A DNA stretch of 64,000 bases from Natrinema caseinilyticum (lineage in GTDB: Archaea > Halobacteriota > Halobacteria > Halobacteriales > Natrialbaceae), in assembly GCF_024227435.1 (NCBI RefSeq), contig NZ_CP100445.1, forward strand, positions 3,593,369-3,657,368. The letters are read 5' to 3'. Shown in pieces: positions 1 to 8,731 of this stretch. The notes below the pieces were generated by a model. It worked only from the letters and a program-made list of their open reading frames with translations, did no database searches and was not told where the DNA came from. The translations under genes were made by a program, and so were the position numbers. Numbering within the stretch: position 1 is the first letter of the stretch; each line of letters opens with the position of its first letter.

Positions 1-2
1 AG

Positions 3-95
3 ATCGACGTCGACGAAATCGACGCCGTCGGGCGGCTCGCGGGGAGTCGATACGCCCGAACCGCAGACCGGTTCTCGCTCGAGCGGCCGCCGTAA
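3..95 (+). CDS. C-terminal end of a gene cut by the window edge; possible flavin reductase
   Basis: The first 30 codons read through without interruption to a TAA at 93-95 and give an acidic haloarchaeal-looking tail (…DAVGRLAGSRYARTADRFSLERPP). The GRLxGxxY-type ending recalls the C-terminus of flavin reductase-like (FMN-binding split barrel) proteins, but only the tail is visible, so the family is a guess. The rest of the gene lies before the window. Confidence 0.4.
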   Translation: MDVDEIDAVGRLAGSRYARTADRFSLERPP

Positions 96-249
96 GGCGA
101 GTTCCGCGAGGCGAAGGCGGCGACTGCTCTCGGACTGCGAAATCCGTTCAGCACACAGGCCGCTCTGTGTGCCCGCTTTCGTCCGATTTCGAGGGGTCAC
201 TCATATAGACAGTGACGTTTCAAGTGTCGCCTTTAGGATCGAAACCAGC

Positions 250-1350
250 GTGGAAGAGGCTCTGTCCGACGGCGACTCGCACCCGTCACACGAACGGAGC
301 GATATCGGCGTTCGAAGACGTGACCTCGTGGTTCTCGGCGCAGCGACGGCGCTCAGAACCGGATTTGGAACGGCTGGAGCGACGGCGTCCGCTTTCGAGA
401 CCGTCCAGGACGATGGTGGAGAACCGAGCGGGCTCTTCTTCGCCGCGTTGACCGGCGATCAGCAGCTGGAACCGGTCGAGACGACCGCGACGGGCGGGGC
501 GGTGGTCAGCCTGAGCAAGGACGGGAGCGAACTCGAGTACGCGGTGCTCGCGAACGCCATCCGGGACGCCACGCAGGCGCACATTCACCTCGGCTCCGAC
601 GGTGACGCGGGCCCCGTCGTCGCGTGGCTCTATCCCGGTCCTGACGCGACCGGGCCCGAACCGCAGGCTGGACGGTTCGACGGCGTTCTCGCGCCCGGCG
701 CGATCACCGCCGATACCCTCACCGGTGATCTCGAAGGAGAGTCTCTCGATGCGATCAGGGACGGATCCGCGTCCGTGATCGTCCACACCGAAACCCACCC
801 CGACGGCGAGATCGGCGGCCGACTCGTCGGCGTCGAGGAGGTCGCCGCCGCGCTTTCGAACACCGATTCGAACGACGAGGGAACGAACGCGGACGAGTCG
901 GTCGAACCCGTCGACGTTCCGGAAGACGCGACCTGTGCGGTCTGTAACATGGTTCTCGCGGAGTTCCCCGACCGGAACGCGCAACTCGTCTACGAGGACA
1001 GCGAGCGCGTCTACTTCTGCTCGCCCGGCCGCATGGCCGCGTACTACGTCGTTCCCGAGCAGTTTGGCGCCCCCGACGCGCCGGTCGCGGGGATCTGGGC
1101 GCGCGATTTCGAGACCCGCGAACTGATCGACGGGTTCGAGGCGAACTTCGTGCTCGAGACCGACCCCGACCGCGTCGAGGACCCGATGCGGTTGAACCCG
1201 CTTCCCTTCGCCGACGAGGCGGAGGCGACGGCGTACGTCGAACAGTACGACGACCTCGACCGGGACGACGTCGTGCCGATCGACGAGTTCGAACGGGACG
1301 TCGCGGACCTGTACCGGGGACGGTTACTCGACGGGACCGATTCCGGTTGA
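250..1350 (+). CDS. Tat-exported CHRD domain plus NosL domain protein
   Basis: About 366 aa. A twin-arginine signal (VRRRDLVVLGAATALRTGF) opens the protein, followed by a CHRD domain (roughly residues 60-200, with AHIHLGSDGDAGPVVAWL and the closing GEIGGRL) and a NosL-like domain (roughly 225-350, with CAVCNMVL and VYFCSPGRMAAYY). NosL proteins bind Cu(I) and serve nitrous-oxide reductase or copper delivery; CHRD domains occur in exported archaeal and bacterial proteins of uncertain role. A copper-handling surface protein is the inference. The open frame begins at a GTG at 169, but the GTG at 250 puts the RR motif about 20 residues from the start, as Tat signals require, so I prefer it. No nos genes are adjacent. 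Confidence 0.75.
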   Translation: MEEALSDGDSHPSHERSDIGVRRRDLVVLGAATALRTGFGTAGATASAFETVQDDGGEPSGLFFAALTGDQQLEPVETTATGGAVVSLSKDGSELEYAVLANAIRDATQAHIHLGSDGDAGPVVAWLYPGPDATGPEPQAGRFDGVLAPGAITADTLTGDLEGESLDAIRDGSASVIVHTETHPDGEIGGRLVGVEEVAAALSNTDSNDEGTNADESVEPVDVPEDATCAVCNMVLAEFPDRNAQLVYEDSERVYFCSPGRMAAYYVVPEQFGAPDAPVAGIWARDFETRELIDGFEANFVLETDPDRVEDPMRLNPLPFADEAEATAYVEQYDDLDRDDVVPIDEFERDVADLYRGRLLDGTDSG

Positions 1351-1583
1351 AGGGTGTCGAAGGACGTGGCGTCGCCGAGAAGCGTGGCGTCTCGAGCGGT
1401 CACGTCCGTCGGCCGCCGTTCGACCGGGTCGGGGAAGACGACGTCCAAACTCGAGTCCCGCCGACGGCCGTTCGACGAGCGAAGCCGACGGACCGAGTCG
1501 TCCGAGCGACGACGGTCACGGACGAGACCGCCGTCGTCTTCGTCGGTCTCGCCGGGTGAATGGGGAGCGAACGACAGGGGGAG

Positions 1584-2006
1584 TTAGCGAACGGCCGGTT
1601 TCCCGTCTTCGAGTATCGCCTCGAGATTCTCGAGCGATCGCAGGCTGATCGGCGCGTATCCCGCCTGGTGGAGTGGCAGTTCGAACGCGATCCGACAGCG
1701 ATCGTCGCCGAGGTCGTCGACGCGGTGGCCGGCGGCCGGAATTTCGGTCACTCGCCAGGTCCACCGGCGGTCCGCACACGAGGTGATCCGAAACGGAACC
1801 CAGACGCCGGGAAGCCGCACCCGACCGGTCGTCCCGGTTCGAATTCGACGGTCCGTCGCCTCGACGCCGAGGACGACCGGCGACCACTCGGGCCACAGCG
1901 TCGTGTCGACGATGGCCTCCCAGGCGTCGGTTGCGGGGACCGACAGGACGTTCGAGACCTCGAGACGGCTTCCCTCCGGCGTTCGCACGGTCCGGACTCG
2001 AGTCAT
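1584..2006 (-). CDS. SRPBCC/START-like domain protein
   Basis: 140 aa. The N-terminal pattern RLEVSNVLSVPATDAWEAIVDTTLWPEWSPVVLGVE is the usual opening of polyketide cyclase/START-like helix-grip proteins: a beta strand, then a helix, then a WPxW loop. The central strands (VPFRITSCADRRWTWRVTEIPAAGHRVDDL) fit the curved sheet that encloses a hydrophobic ligand. The family has no single activity, and the ligand cannot be predicted. The gene is a single unit lying tail to tail with the CHRD-NosL gene and back to back with the decayed ABC exporter. The start ATG at 2004-2006 is the only sensible one. Confidence 0.75.
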   Translation of the reverse strand: MTRVRTVRTPEGSRLEVSNVLSVPATDAWEAIVDTTLWPEWSPVVLGVEATDRRIRTGTTGRVRLPGVWVPFRITSCADRRWTWRVTEIPAAGHRVDDLGDDRCRIAFELPLHQAGYAPISLRSLENLEAILEDGKPAVR

Positions 2007-2142
2007 CGGGTAATCCTACGCGGTCCGTAACCATGGTGATTTGGACGAGAAAACCGCCGCCGGTCGGCCGGTCGTCGTCGCTCTCCTGACTGTCAATTGC
2101 CGCTAGATTTTACTGGGGCGGCTGCCTCGGTCGCGCTATCCA

Positions 2143-3201
2143 ATGGCGATACTCGAAGTGGACGACCTCCGAAAGGAGTACGGCGGCTTCGTCGCCGTCG
2201 AGGGGAGTTCCTTTTCGATAACGCGTGGCGAGGTCTTCGGCGTGGTCGGTCCGAACGGTGCGGAAAGACCACGACGCTGAAGATGCTGGCCGGGCTGATC
2301 GAGCCGTCCGCCGGAAGTGCCGTCGGCGCCGGCCACACACCCGGAGAGCCCGCGATGCAGCGCCGACTCGGATTTCTCCCGGAGGAGTCACCGCTGTACG
2401 AGGAGCTGACCGCGGTCGACTACCTCGAGTTCTTCGCGGACCTCTACGACGTTCCCCGGGACGTCGCCCGCGAGCGGATCCACGGGTCGCTGGACAGGTT
2501 GGATCTCGAGCATCGCGACCGCCGGATCGGCAACATGTCGAAGGGGATGCGACGGTAGGTCGCGATCGCGCGGGCGCTGGTGAACGATCCCGACGTCCTG
2601 ATCTTCGACGAGCCGGCGTCGGGGCTGGATCCGTTGACGACCAACTACATCATCGAGTTCACGCGCGAACTGAGCGACGAGGGGAAGACGATCGGTGTTC
2701 ATCAGCGGGTCGATCGCCGTCGACTCGCTGATCGAAGAACGACAGCGTGGCACCCTCGAACTCCTGCGGGTGGCTCCCCTCTCGCTCGCCGACGTGATCG
2801 ACGCGAAACTGCTCGCGACGGCAGCGCTCGCGCCGATTCAGGCGATCGCCTGGTTCCTTCTGCTGACGATCAACGGCACCGCCGTCGCGATGCCCGCCGC
2901 GCTGGTCGTACTGGTGGCCGCGCTCGTGCTGCTCGTCGTCGCCGTCGGTATCGCGACCGCACTGGTCGCTCCCGATCGCCGGCAGGCCCAGTTGGTCTAC
3001 TCCGTGGCCGCCGTGGGTGCGCTGGTCGTCTCGACGGTCCTTCCGGAACACCCCGCGAATACCGTTGCGAAGTTCGCGATCGGTAATCCGACCGCGACGA
3101 CGTGGGGCTTGCTCGCCGCCTACTGCGTCCTCGCGGTCGGCGCGTTCCTCGTCGCCAGACGGGGCGTCGGCCGACTCGACGCCGACTCGCTTCGGGTTTG
3201 A
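2143..3201 (+). pseudogene. Decayed ABC exporter: ATPase fused by deletion to its ABC-2 permease
   Basis: Three lesions are visible. The ATPase starts normally (MAILEVDDLRKEYGGF) and reaches the Walker A at GVVGPNGA, where one base is missing near 2262; GKTTTLKMLAGL continues in the next frame. In the ABC signature, where MSKGMRRQVAIARAL is expected, the Q codon is a TAG (2556-2558). After Walker B ([14 protein letters not shown]) the gene breaks off near 2690 at EGKTIG, and in another frame the C-terminal half of an ABC-2 permease begins ([29 protein letters not shown], several membrane helices, ending at 3201). About 100 residues of ATPase and the front of the permease are therefore gone. 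Such a pair usually exports drugs, lipids or peptides. It cannot make a working transporter as written. Confidence 0.9.
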
Positions 3202-3393
3202 TTCGGGGGCGAGTACCACCTCCGTTCGGTCCGCGGGCTCGAGGACGGGTTCGCTCGGGTCGAGTCGAACGGCCGGAGCGAGCCGACGTGGACGACTCGT
3301 CCATCCGGATCGTCAGATTGCCGTCGGAGCGACTGTAACAGGTTCTTATAGCAGGTACTTAACGCGTCGAGGCGCTATGATCCCTATCCGAGG

Positions 3394-5265
3394 ATGAGTA
3401 ATCGCGATCCACCCGAACAGCGTCGAGCGAACCACGATTCGCCCGACCAGCAGCGCGCAGATCGGACGCCGCCCGAACGGGAACCGGTCCGTGAGGCGGT
3501 CGAACGGGCCAGAAGCGGTGCACCGGCGGTCGGGGCGGTCGTTCGCGATCGGTTCTCGTCCGACGAAATCTTCCAGCGGATCGTCGCCGCGGCCGACGAG
3601 GAAATCACCTCCGGGAATCGCGAACTCTTCTTCAGCGGCCTCGCCGGGGGCTTTGCGATCACCATCACGTTTCTGCTGTACGCGTCGATGACGGCGTCGA
3701 CGGACGGCGATCCGATCTTGAGTTCGCTCCTGTATCCCCTGGGGTTCATCTACATCATTATCGGCGGTTACCAACTCTATACCGAGAACACGCTGCCGCC
3801 AGTTGCCCTGACACTCGAGCGACTCGCCAGCGTCCCTGCGCTGTTGCGCCACTGGACGATCGTGCTGGCGGGTAATTTCACGGGTGGCGGACTCGGCGCG
3901 ATGGCCCTCTCGTGGGGCGACGTCTTCGACGACGACGCGGCGGTTGCCGCGACGGAACTGGCGGAGAAAGGGATCGAGACGCCGTGGTGGACGCTGTTCT
4001 CGAAAGCGGCGTTCGCGGGTCTGATCGTCGCCGGCGTCGTCTGGATCGTCTACGCCTCTCGTGACACGATCTCGCGGCTCGTCGCCGTCTATCTGGCCTT
4101 CCTCGCGATCCCCCTCGGGAACCTGTTTCACGTCGTCGTCTCGTTTACCGAGATGGTCTACATGGTGCTCGGCGGTGAAATCGCCGTAGTCGTCGGCGTG
4201 ACCGAATTCGTTCTGCCGGTCCTGCTCGGAAACACCATCGGCGGCATCGCCCTCGTCACCGTCGTCAACTACTTCCAGACGAGCGAGCGCCGCCTCGAGT
4301 CGGCACGCTTCGAAGGCGCGGACCGACAGCTTTCGCTTCGAGAGTGGGTCCTCGGCAGTTACGGGGGACGGTCGTACGTCCCGTTGATAAACACCACCGA
4401 GACGCACGCGGCCGAGGACGGTGCGTATCGCATTCTCGTTCCGATCGCGAACCCGCGAACCGAAACGGGGATCGTCGATTTCGCCTGCACGCTCGCGGGC
4501 GGCCACGACAACGCGGTCATTCACGCCGTTCACATCGTCCAGATACCGGACCGATCGCCCATGCGATTCAGCGCGGGACAGACCGAGCGGATCGTTGCCG
4601 AATCGGAAGAACAGATGGACGGTGTCCGAGAACGGGCCGCCGCGTTCGACGTCGACTGCGAAACGTCGACGGTCGTCTCGTATCGCGCGTTCGAGGCCGT
4701 TTTCGACACCGCGGAGCGCGAACAGACAGATCTCGTTTTGCTGGGATGGGGTGCCGACCGTCCGTGGGGCGCCGGTCGCGTCGAACCTCGGATCGACGAG
4801 TTGACCAAAAACCTTCCCTGTGACTTCCTGATCCTCAAAGATCGGGATCTGGACACGTCGCGGGTCCTCCTCCCGACCGCCGGCGGCCCGGACGCGGACC
4901 TGAGCGCGGAGGTCGCGCGGACGCTCCGGACGGAGACCGACGCCGAGATCACGCTCTTGCACGTCGTCGCCGGTCGAGACGACCGCGCGGCGGGAGAACA
5001 GTTCCTCACCGAGTGGGCCGCGGACCACGACCTCGAGGACGCGACGATCACCGTCGACGAGTCCGGCGACGTCGAGGACGCCATCTGTCGTGCGTCCCCG
5101 GACCACTCGCTGATCCTCATCGGGGTGACCGAGGCGGGCGTACTCTCGCGGCTCATGCGAGATTCGTTACACATGGACGTCGTCAACGAGGTCGAGAGTT
5201 CGGTCCTGATCACGGAGCGACCGACCGACCGCACCGTGCTTCAACGACTGTTCGGGCGCAGGTAG
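3394..5265 (+). CDS. Formate/nitrite-type (FNT) channel fused to two UspA domains
   Basis: 623 aa. An acidic, proline-rich head (1-70) is followed by an FNT/FocA-type membrane domain (about 70-295: NRELFFSGLAGGFAITITFLL, FIIIGGYQLYTENTL-like, HWTIVLAGNFTGGGLGA, GNLFHVVVSFTEMVY, VLLGNTIGGIALVTVVNYFQ). Two universal-stress-protein folds follow (about 345-480, starting YRILVPIANPRTETG, and 485-615, starting RVLLPTAGGPDADLS). FNT proteins pass formate, nitrite or similar anions across the membrane; the cytoplasmic UspA pair probably senses nucleotides or stress and gates the pore, which is inference. ATG at 3394 sits just after an AT-rich stretch. The substrate cannot be read from the sequence. 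Confidence 0.85.
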   Translation: MSNRDPPEQRRANHDSPDQQRADRTPPEREPVREAVERARSGAPAVGAVVRDRFSSDEIFQRIVAAADEEITSGNRELFFSGLAGGFAITITFLLYASMTASTDGDPILSSLLYPLGFIYIIIGGYQLYTENTLPPVALTLERLASVPALLRHWTIVLAGNFTGGGLGAMALSWGDVFDDDAAVAATELAEKGIETPWWTLFSKAAFAGLIVAGVVWIVYASRDTISRLVAVYLAFLAIPLGNLFHVVVSFTEMVYMVLGGEIAVVVGVTEFVLPVLLGNTIGGIALVTVVNYFQTSERRLESARFEGADRQLSLREWVLGSYGGRSYVPLINTTETHAAEDGAYRILVPIANPRTETGIVDFACTLAGGHDNAVIHAVHIVQIPDRSPMRFSAGQTERIVAESEEQMDGVRERAAAFDVDCETSTVVSYRAFEAVFDTAEREQTDLVLLGWGADRPWGAGRVEPRIDELTKNLPCDFLILKDRDLDTSRVLLPTAGGPDADLSAEVARTLRTETDAEITLLHVVAGRDDRAAGEQFLTEWAADHDLEDATITVDESGDVEDAICRASPDHSLILIGVTEAGVLSRLMRDSLHMDVVNEVESSVLITERPTDRTVLQRLFGRR

Positions 5266-5552
5266 GTCGTCGCGTCGGGCGCGAAGACGTCCCGCTCGTC
5301 TGTCGCGGGCCGAAAAACCGAAGTCGCAACGAAACGGCCGATTTCGGCGCGCTCATCTGCGTCGGATCACGCCTGTCAGTCGCGAGACGATGCCGTTATC
5401 GTCGTTTGCGTTCGCGGTTCGGTCGTCACGTTCGTCTGCCATATCCGGCCGGTTCGCTATCGCTTCGACCAGTAAAATATAACCGCCGCGTCCGGCGCAC
5501 TATCTATTGCCGCACTGCATACAGTTTTGCCGGTCGTTTGCGTGCGGCCCGT

Positions 5553-6527
5553 ATGGAGTACACGACGCTCGGTTCGACCGGAATGCAAGTCAGTCGCATC
5601 TGCCTGGGCTGTATGAGCTTCGGCTCGGACGACTGGCGGGAGTGGGTGCTGGACGACGAGGAAAGCGAGGAGATCATCGACCGCGCGATCGACCTCGGGA
5701 TCAACTTCTTCGACACCGCGAACATGTACTCGATGGGCGAGTCGGAGCGCGTACTCGGGGAGGCACTCGAGGGCTACGAGGAGGAGTCGGTCGTCGCGAC
5801 GAAGGGGTTCTTCAGGATGCAGGAGGACGACCCCAACTCCGGTGGGCTCTCGCGGAAGGCGATCGAACAGGAACTGGCGGCGAGTCGCGACCGACTCGGG
5901 ATGGACACGATCGATCTCTACCAGATCCATCGGCTCGATCACAAGACGCCGATCGAGACGACGCTTCGGGCGCTCGACGACGCGGTCCGCCGGGGTCACG
6001 TTCGATACGTCGGCGCATCTTCGATGTGGGCCTACCAGTTCGCGGACGCGTTGCACACGAGCGACTCGCTTGGCCTCGAGCGGTTCGCGACGATGCAGAA
6101 CCACTACAACCTCGTCTATCGGGAGGAAGAACGGGAGATGCTCCCCCTCTGTCAGAAAGAGTCCGTCGGCGTCCTCCCGTGGTCGCCGCTGGCTCGCGGA
6201 TACTTGACGCGACCGCACGAGGAAATCGACGCGACGACACGCGGCGAGGCCGAGGAGCGAATGTACGAACACCCCTACCGCGAGGGCGGCGGAGCGACGG
6301 TCAACGAGCGCGTCGCCGAACTGGCCGACGACAGGGGAGTCACCATGGCTCAGATCGCGCTCTCGTGGCTGTTCCACAAGGAGTGGGTCGACGCGCCGAT
6401 CGTCGGCACCACCAGCGTCGAACACCTCGAGCAGGCCGTCGAAGCGCTCGATATTTCGCTGTCCGACTCTGATCTCGAGTACCTCGAAGAGCCGTACGAA
6501 CCGGTGCCCGTCTCCGGTCACGTCTGA
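5553..6527 (+). CDS. Aldo/keto reductase
   Basis: 324 aa, the family's usual length. It has MEYTTLGSTGMQVSRICLGCMSFG at the N-terminus, the catalytic Asp and Tyr in FFDTANMYSMGESE, the Lys in VVATKGFF, and the His in DLYQIHRLD. The NADP(H)-binding end carries IVGTTSVEHLEQAVEAL. The enzyme is an NADPH-dependent carbonyl reductase of the AKR (TIM-barrel) superfamily, closest in pattern to the AKR5/yajO-like oxidoreductases. The substrate is unknown. The reading frame is open upstream of the ATG, but the protein clearly begins at 5553. Confidence 0.88.
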   Translation: MEYTTLGSTGMQVSRICLGCMSFGSDDWREWVLDDEESEEIIDRAIDLGINFFDTANMYSMGESERVLGEALEGYEEESVVATKGFFRMQEDDPNSGGLSRKAIEQELAASRDRLGMDTIDLYQIHRLDHKTPIETTLRALDDAVRRGHVRYVGASSMWAYQFADALHTSDSLGLERFATMQNHYNLVYREEEREMLPLCQKESVGVLPWSPLARGYLTRPHEEIDATTRGEAEERMYEHPYREGGGATVNERVAELADDRGVTMAQIALSWLFHKEWVDAPIVGTTSVEHLEQAVEALDISLSDSDLEYLEEPYEPVPVSGHV

Positions 6528-6776
6528 CCCGCCTCCGATCTGCGTCGACAGGCCTCGGACCCGATGGCGGCCGAATCGGCCGACGGTACCCGCTCCGACA
6601 ACCCCTGACGACACGACCCACAGTCGATCGCGTCGATACTCACCTGGACGTTCCCGCCGCGTCCGCCCCCGCGCGACGATTCCGTCGTTCCTCTCGGTTG
6701 CGGAATCCGTCGTTCGTCCCGATGGCGGTGACCGTTCGGAGCAAGCGTTTTCGAACCGGTCATCGAAACTGTGGCC

Positions 6777-7433
6777 ATGAAACGCGTCCGCATCACGTTA
6801 CGTCCGCGAGGGGACTACGCGCCGCCGATATACGAACGGCTTGCGGGCGGAGCCAACTACCTCGAGCGAGCGCGAATCGTCAACTGGAACGTCTCGACTG
6901 CGCCGACCGGCTTTCTCTTCCGGCTCGAAGGCGACTACCGGCGCTTCGAACGCGAACTCGCCGAGAGTCCGATGGTCTCGGACTTCGAATTGCTCCCGGT
7001 GACCGACCGGACCTGCTACTGCTTTCTCGAGGGCGAGGTCTCGGCGGCCGCCCGCTCGTTGTTCGAGAATTTCACGCGCGGGAGCCTGATGACGGTACCG
7101 CCGATCGAGTACAACGACGACGGAACCAACACGTTCACCATCGTCGGAACGGAGACCGACATTCAGGCCGCCGTCGACTGCGTTCCCGACGGCGTCGGCG
7201 TGACGGTCGAGACGGTCGGCGCCACGAGGGTCGCCGCCGACAGCGCCGTCGGCCGGTTGTCCGACCGGCAGCGAGAAGCCGTCGAAACCGCACTCGAGCT
7301 CGGGTTCTACGACGTCCCCCGGACCGCGACGAGCGCGGACGTCGCTCGAGAACTGGGGTGTGCGACGGCGACCGCGGCGGAGCACCTCCAGAAGGCCGAA
7401 TCGACCGTGTTCGCGTTCCTGTTCGATCGGTGA
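6777..7433 (+). CDS. Bat-type helix-turn-helix transcriptional regulator
   Basis: 218 aa. The C-terminal 60 residues (LSDRQREAVETALELGFYDVPRTATSADVARELGCATATAAEHLQKAES) are the HTH_10 (bacterio-opsin activator, Bat) DNA-binding domain found almost only in haloarchaea. The N-terminal 150 residues form the matching BAT-type sensor half without a recognised ligand site. ATG at 6777 is taken; a GTG two codons upstream (6771) is possible. It stands alone between the aldo/keto reductase and a convergent gene, so its target is unknown. Confidence 0.85.
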   Translation: MKRVRITLRPRGDYAPPIYERLAGGANYLERARIVNWNVSTAPTGFLFRLEGDYRRFERELAESPMVSDFELLPVTDRTCYCFLEGEVSAAARSLFENFTRGSLMTVPPIEYNDDGTNTFTIVGTETDIQAAVDCVPDGVGVTVETVGATRVAADSAVGRLSDRQREAVETALELGFYDVPRTATSADVARELGCATATAAEHLQKAESTVFAFLFDR

Positions 7434-7525
7434 CCGTCGCGTCCGAGCAGCCGTCGGAGACCGAGTCCGCGGAATCGTCCGTTCGCCGTGTCGATTGGAG
7501 AGGTCGTTCGTTCGCCGCGTCGAAC

Positions 7526-8074
7526 TCACGGCAACGCTTCGACCGCCTCGACCAGTTCCGCTTCGGTTTCCCACCGGTACAGTCGCCCCTCCTCCTCGAG
7601 TAGTTCGAAGACGCCGTCTTGCATCCAGTCGAACGCCCGATCCTCGTCCTCGTACTCCCGCTTGAGGACGTGACTCTTCGAGAAGTAGTCGCTCGTACCC
7701 GCGAGCAGACCCTGTTCGACGAGGAAACCGCTCGGCTCTTTCTCGGCGACGCCGACGATGTGAGTGACCAGGTCCGCGAGCAGACAGAACTTCTGGATGC
7801 CGTTTTCCCACTCCCCGCGGACGTCGACCATTCGAAAGGCGTAGGCGTCCGCGCGGCGGTTCAACCGATCGACGACCAGGTTCAGCCGCCGGATCGGTTC
7901 GCGGTCGTAATTTCCGAGGACGAAGTACGAGCGATCGGTCTCGTAGATCGGACGGAGTTCACTCAGCGCGTGGAGGATCTCTTCGTTCTCCGCGAGCGTC
8001 ACCTCCTCGTCCTCGAGGCGCTCGCTCGCGCTCGTGAGGATCTCGTCGGGGACCGGCGGATCGTCGTTTCTCAT
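7526..8074 (-). CDS. Conserved-looking haloarchaeal protein of unknown function
   Basis: 182 aa, soluble and acidic, with no signal peptide, membrane helix or metal-binding cluster. It contains long amphipathic stretches (ERLEDEEVTLAENEEILHALSEL; VVDRLNRRADAYAFRMVDVRGEWENGIQKFCLLADLVTHIVG). Codon use matches the core genes around it, so it is surely translated. I do not recognise the family. It is convergent with the bat-type regulator and divergent from the winged-helix gene at 8258. Confidence 0.75.
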   Translation of the reverse strand: MRNDDPPVPDEILTSASERLEDEEVTLAENEEILHALSELRPIYETDRSYFVLGNYDREPIRRLNLVVDRLNRRADAYAFRMVDVRGEWENGIQKFCLLADLVTHIVGVAEKEPSGFLVEQGLLAGTSDYFSKSHVLKREYEDEDRAFDWMQDGVFELLEEEGRLYRWETEAELVEAVEALP

Positions 8075-8196
8075 ACTCGTCCGATTATCGCGAAATAGGG
8101 ATAGTCGTTACCGTGTCGTTTCCGTTTCCGATACCCAACGGCAAATCGGAGGCGCCGAGACGGCCCCGGGGCGTGGGATCGACCACCTACGGCGGG

Positions 8197-8230
8197 TTAC
8201 TCCAGAGTAGTTTACTCCAGGGAAAACTAC
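8197..8230 (+). promoter_or_regulatory. Probable operator: two TTACTCCAG direct repeats and two inverted repeats
   Basis: TTACTCCAG occurs at 8197-8205 and 8212-8220. The first copy lies in the palindrome TACTC-CA-GAGTA (8198-8209). The second lies in the larger inverted repeat GTAGTTT-N10-AAACTAC (8207-8230). The cluster ends 28 bases before the ATG of the winged-helix gene, where the TATA box of a leaderless gene would be. Binding there should block transcription, so autorepression is the simplest reading. Confidence 0.55.
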
Positions 8231-8257
8231 TTGGTGGCTCGACCCGTAGCCCGCCGT

Positions 8258-8674
8258 ATGAGTACCGATGTGGGGACTCCCGAGGGGGCGAACGCGCGCG
8301 AACTCGTCCACTTCGTCACCCAGCGGACGCGCTTCGCGCTCCTGACCAATATCGTCCAGCATCCGGCGCAACTCCCGTCGATGTACGAACTCGAGCAACT
8401 GAATCCGAGCGTGAGCGAGGCGACGGTGTACAAACACGTACAGAAGCTCGTCGACGCCGGCGTCGTCGAGGCGGTCTCGCTGCCCGAGGACGAGCGCCAG
8501 CAGGGGTACCCCTGGAAATTCTATCGGCTGACCGACGAGGGCCGGGCGTTCCTCGCGGAACACAACCTGCTCGAGGCCGAGGAAACCCTCCAGCGCATCT
8601 ACGAGACGATTTCCGATAAGTCCGACAAAATGGTCCGGTACGAGAACGCCCCTCGCCCCGACGTCGACACCTGA
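8258..8674 (+). CDS. Winged-helix transcriptional regulator
   Basis: 138 aa. The core (RFALLTNIVQHPAQLPSMYELEQLNPSVSEATVYKHVQKLVDAGVVEAV, then a wing in GYPWKFYRLTDEGRAFL) is a PadR/ArsR-like winged helix, with the C-terminal helix probably used for dimer formation. ATG at 8258 is chosen because the acidic head MSTDVGTPEGANARELVHFV starts there and the repeat cluster just upstream occupies the promoter. The regulated genes cannot be named. Confidence 0.82.
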   Translation: MSTDVGTPEGANARELVHFVTQRTRFALLTNIVQHPAQLPSMYELEQLNPSVSEATVYKHVQKLVDAGVVEAVSLPEDERQQGYPWKFYRLTDEGRAFLAEHNLLEAEETLQRIYETISDKSDKMVRYENAPRPDVDT

Positions 8675-8731
8675 TTCTCGGAACCGAACGGAGAGCGTCG
8701 ACGTGGACTGCGGGACGTTCCCGGGTCGCGG

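Noticed and set aside
3346-5106. 586-codon open frame on the minus strand
   Set aside because: It is the antisense shadow of the FNT-UspA gene; high-GC haloarchaeal genes commonly leave such frames. The plus-strand product has clear domains.
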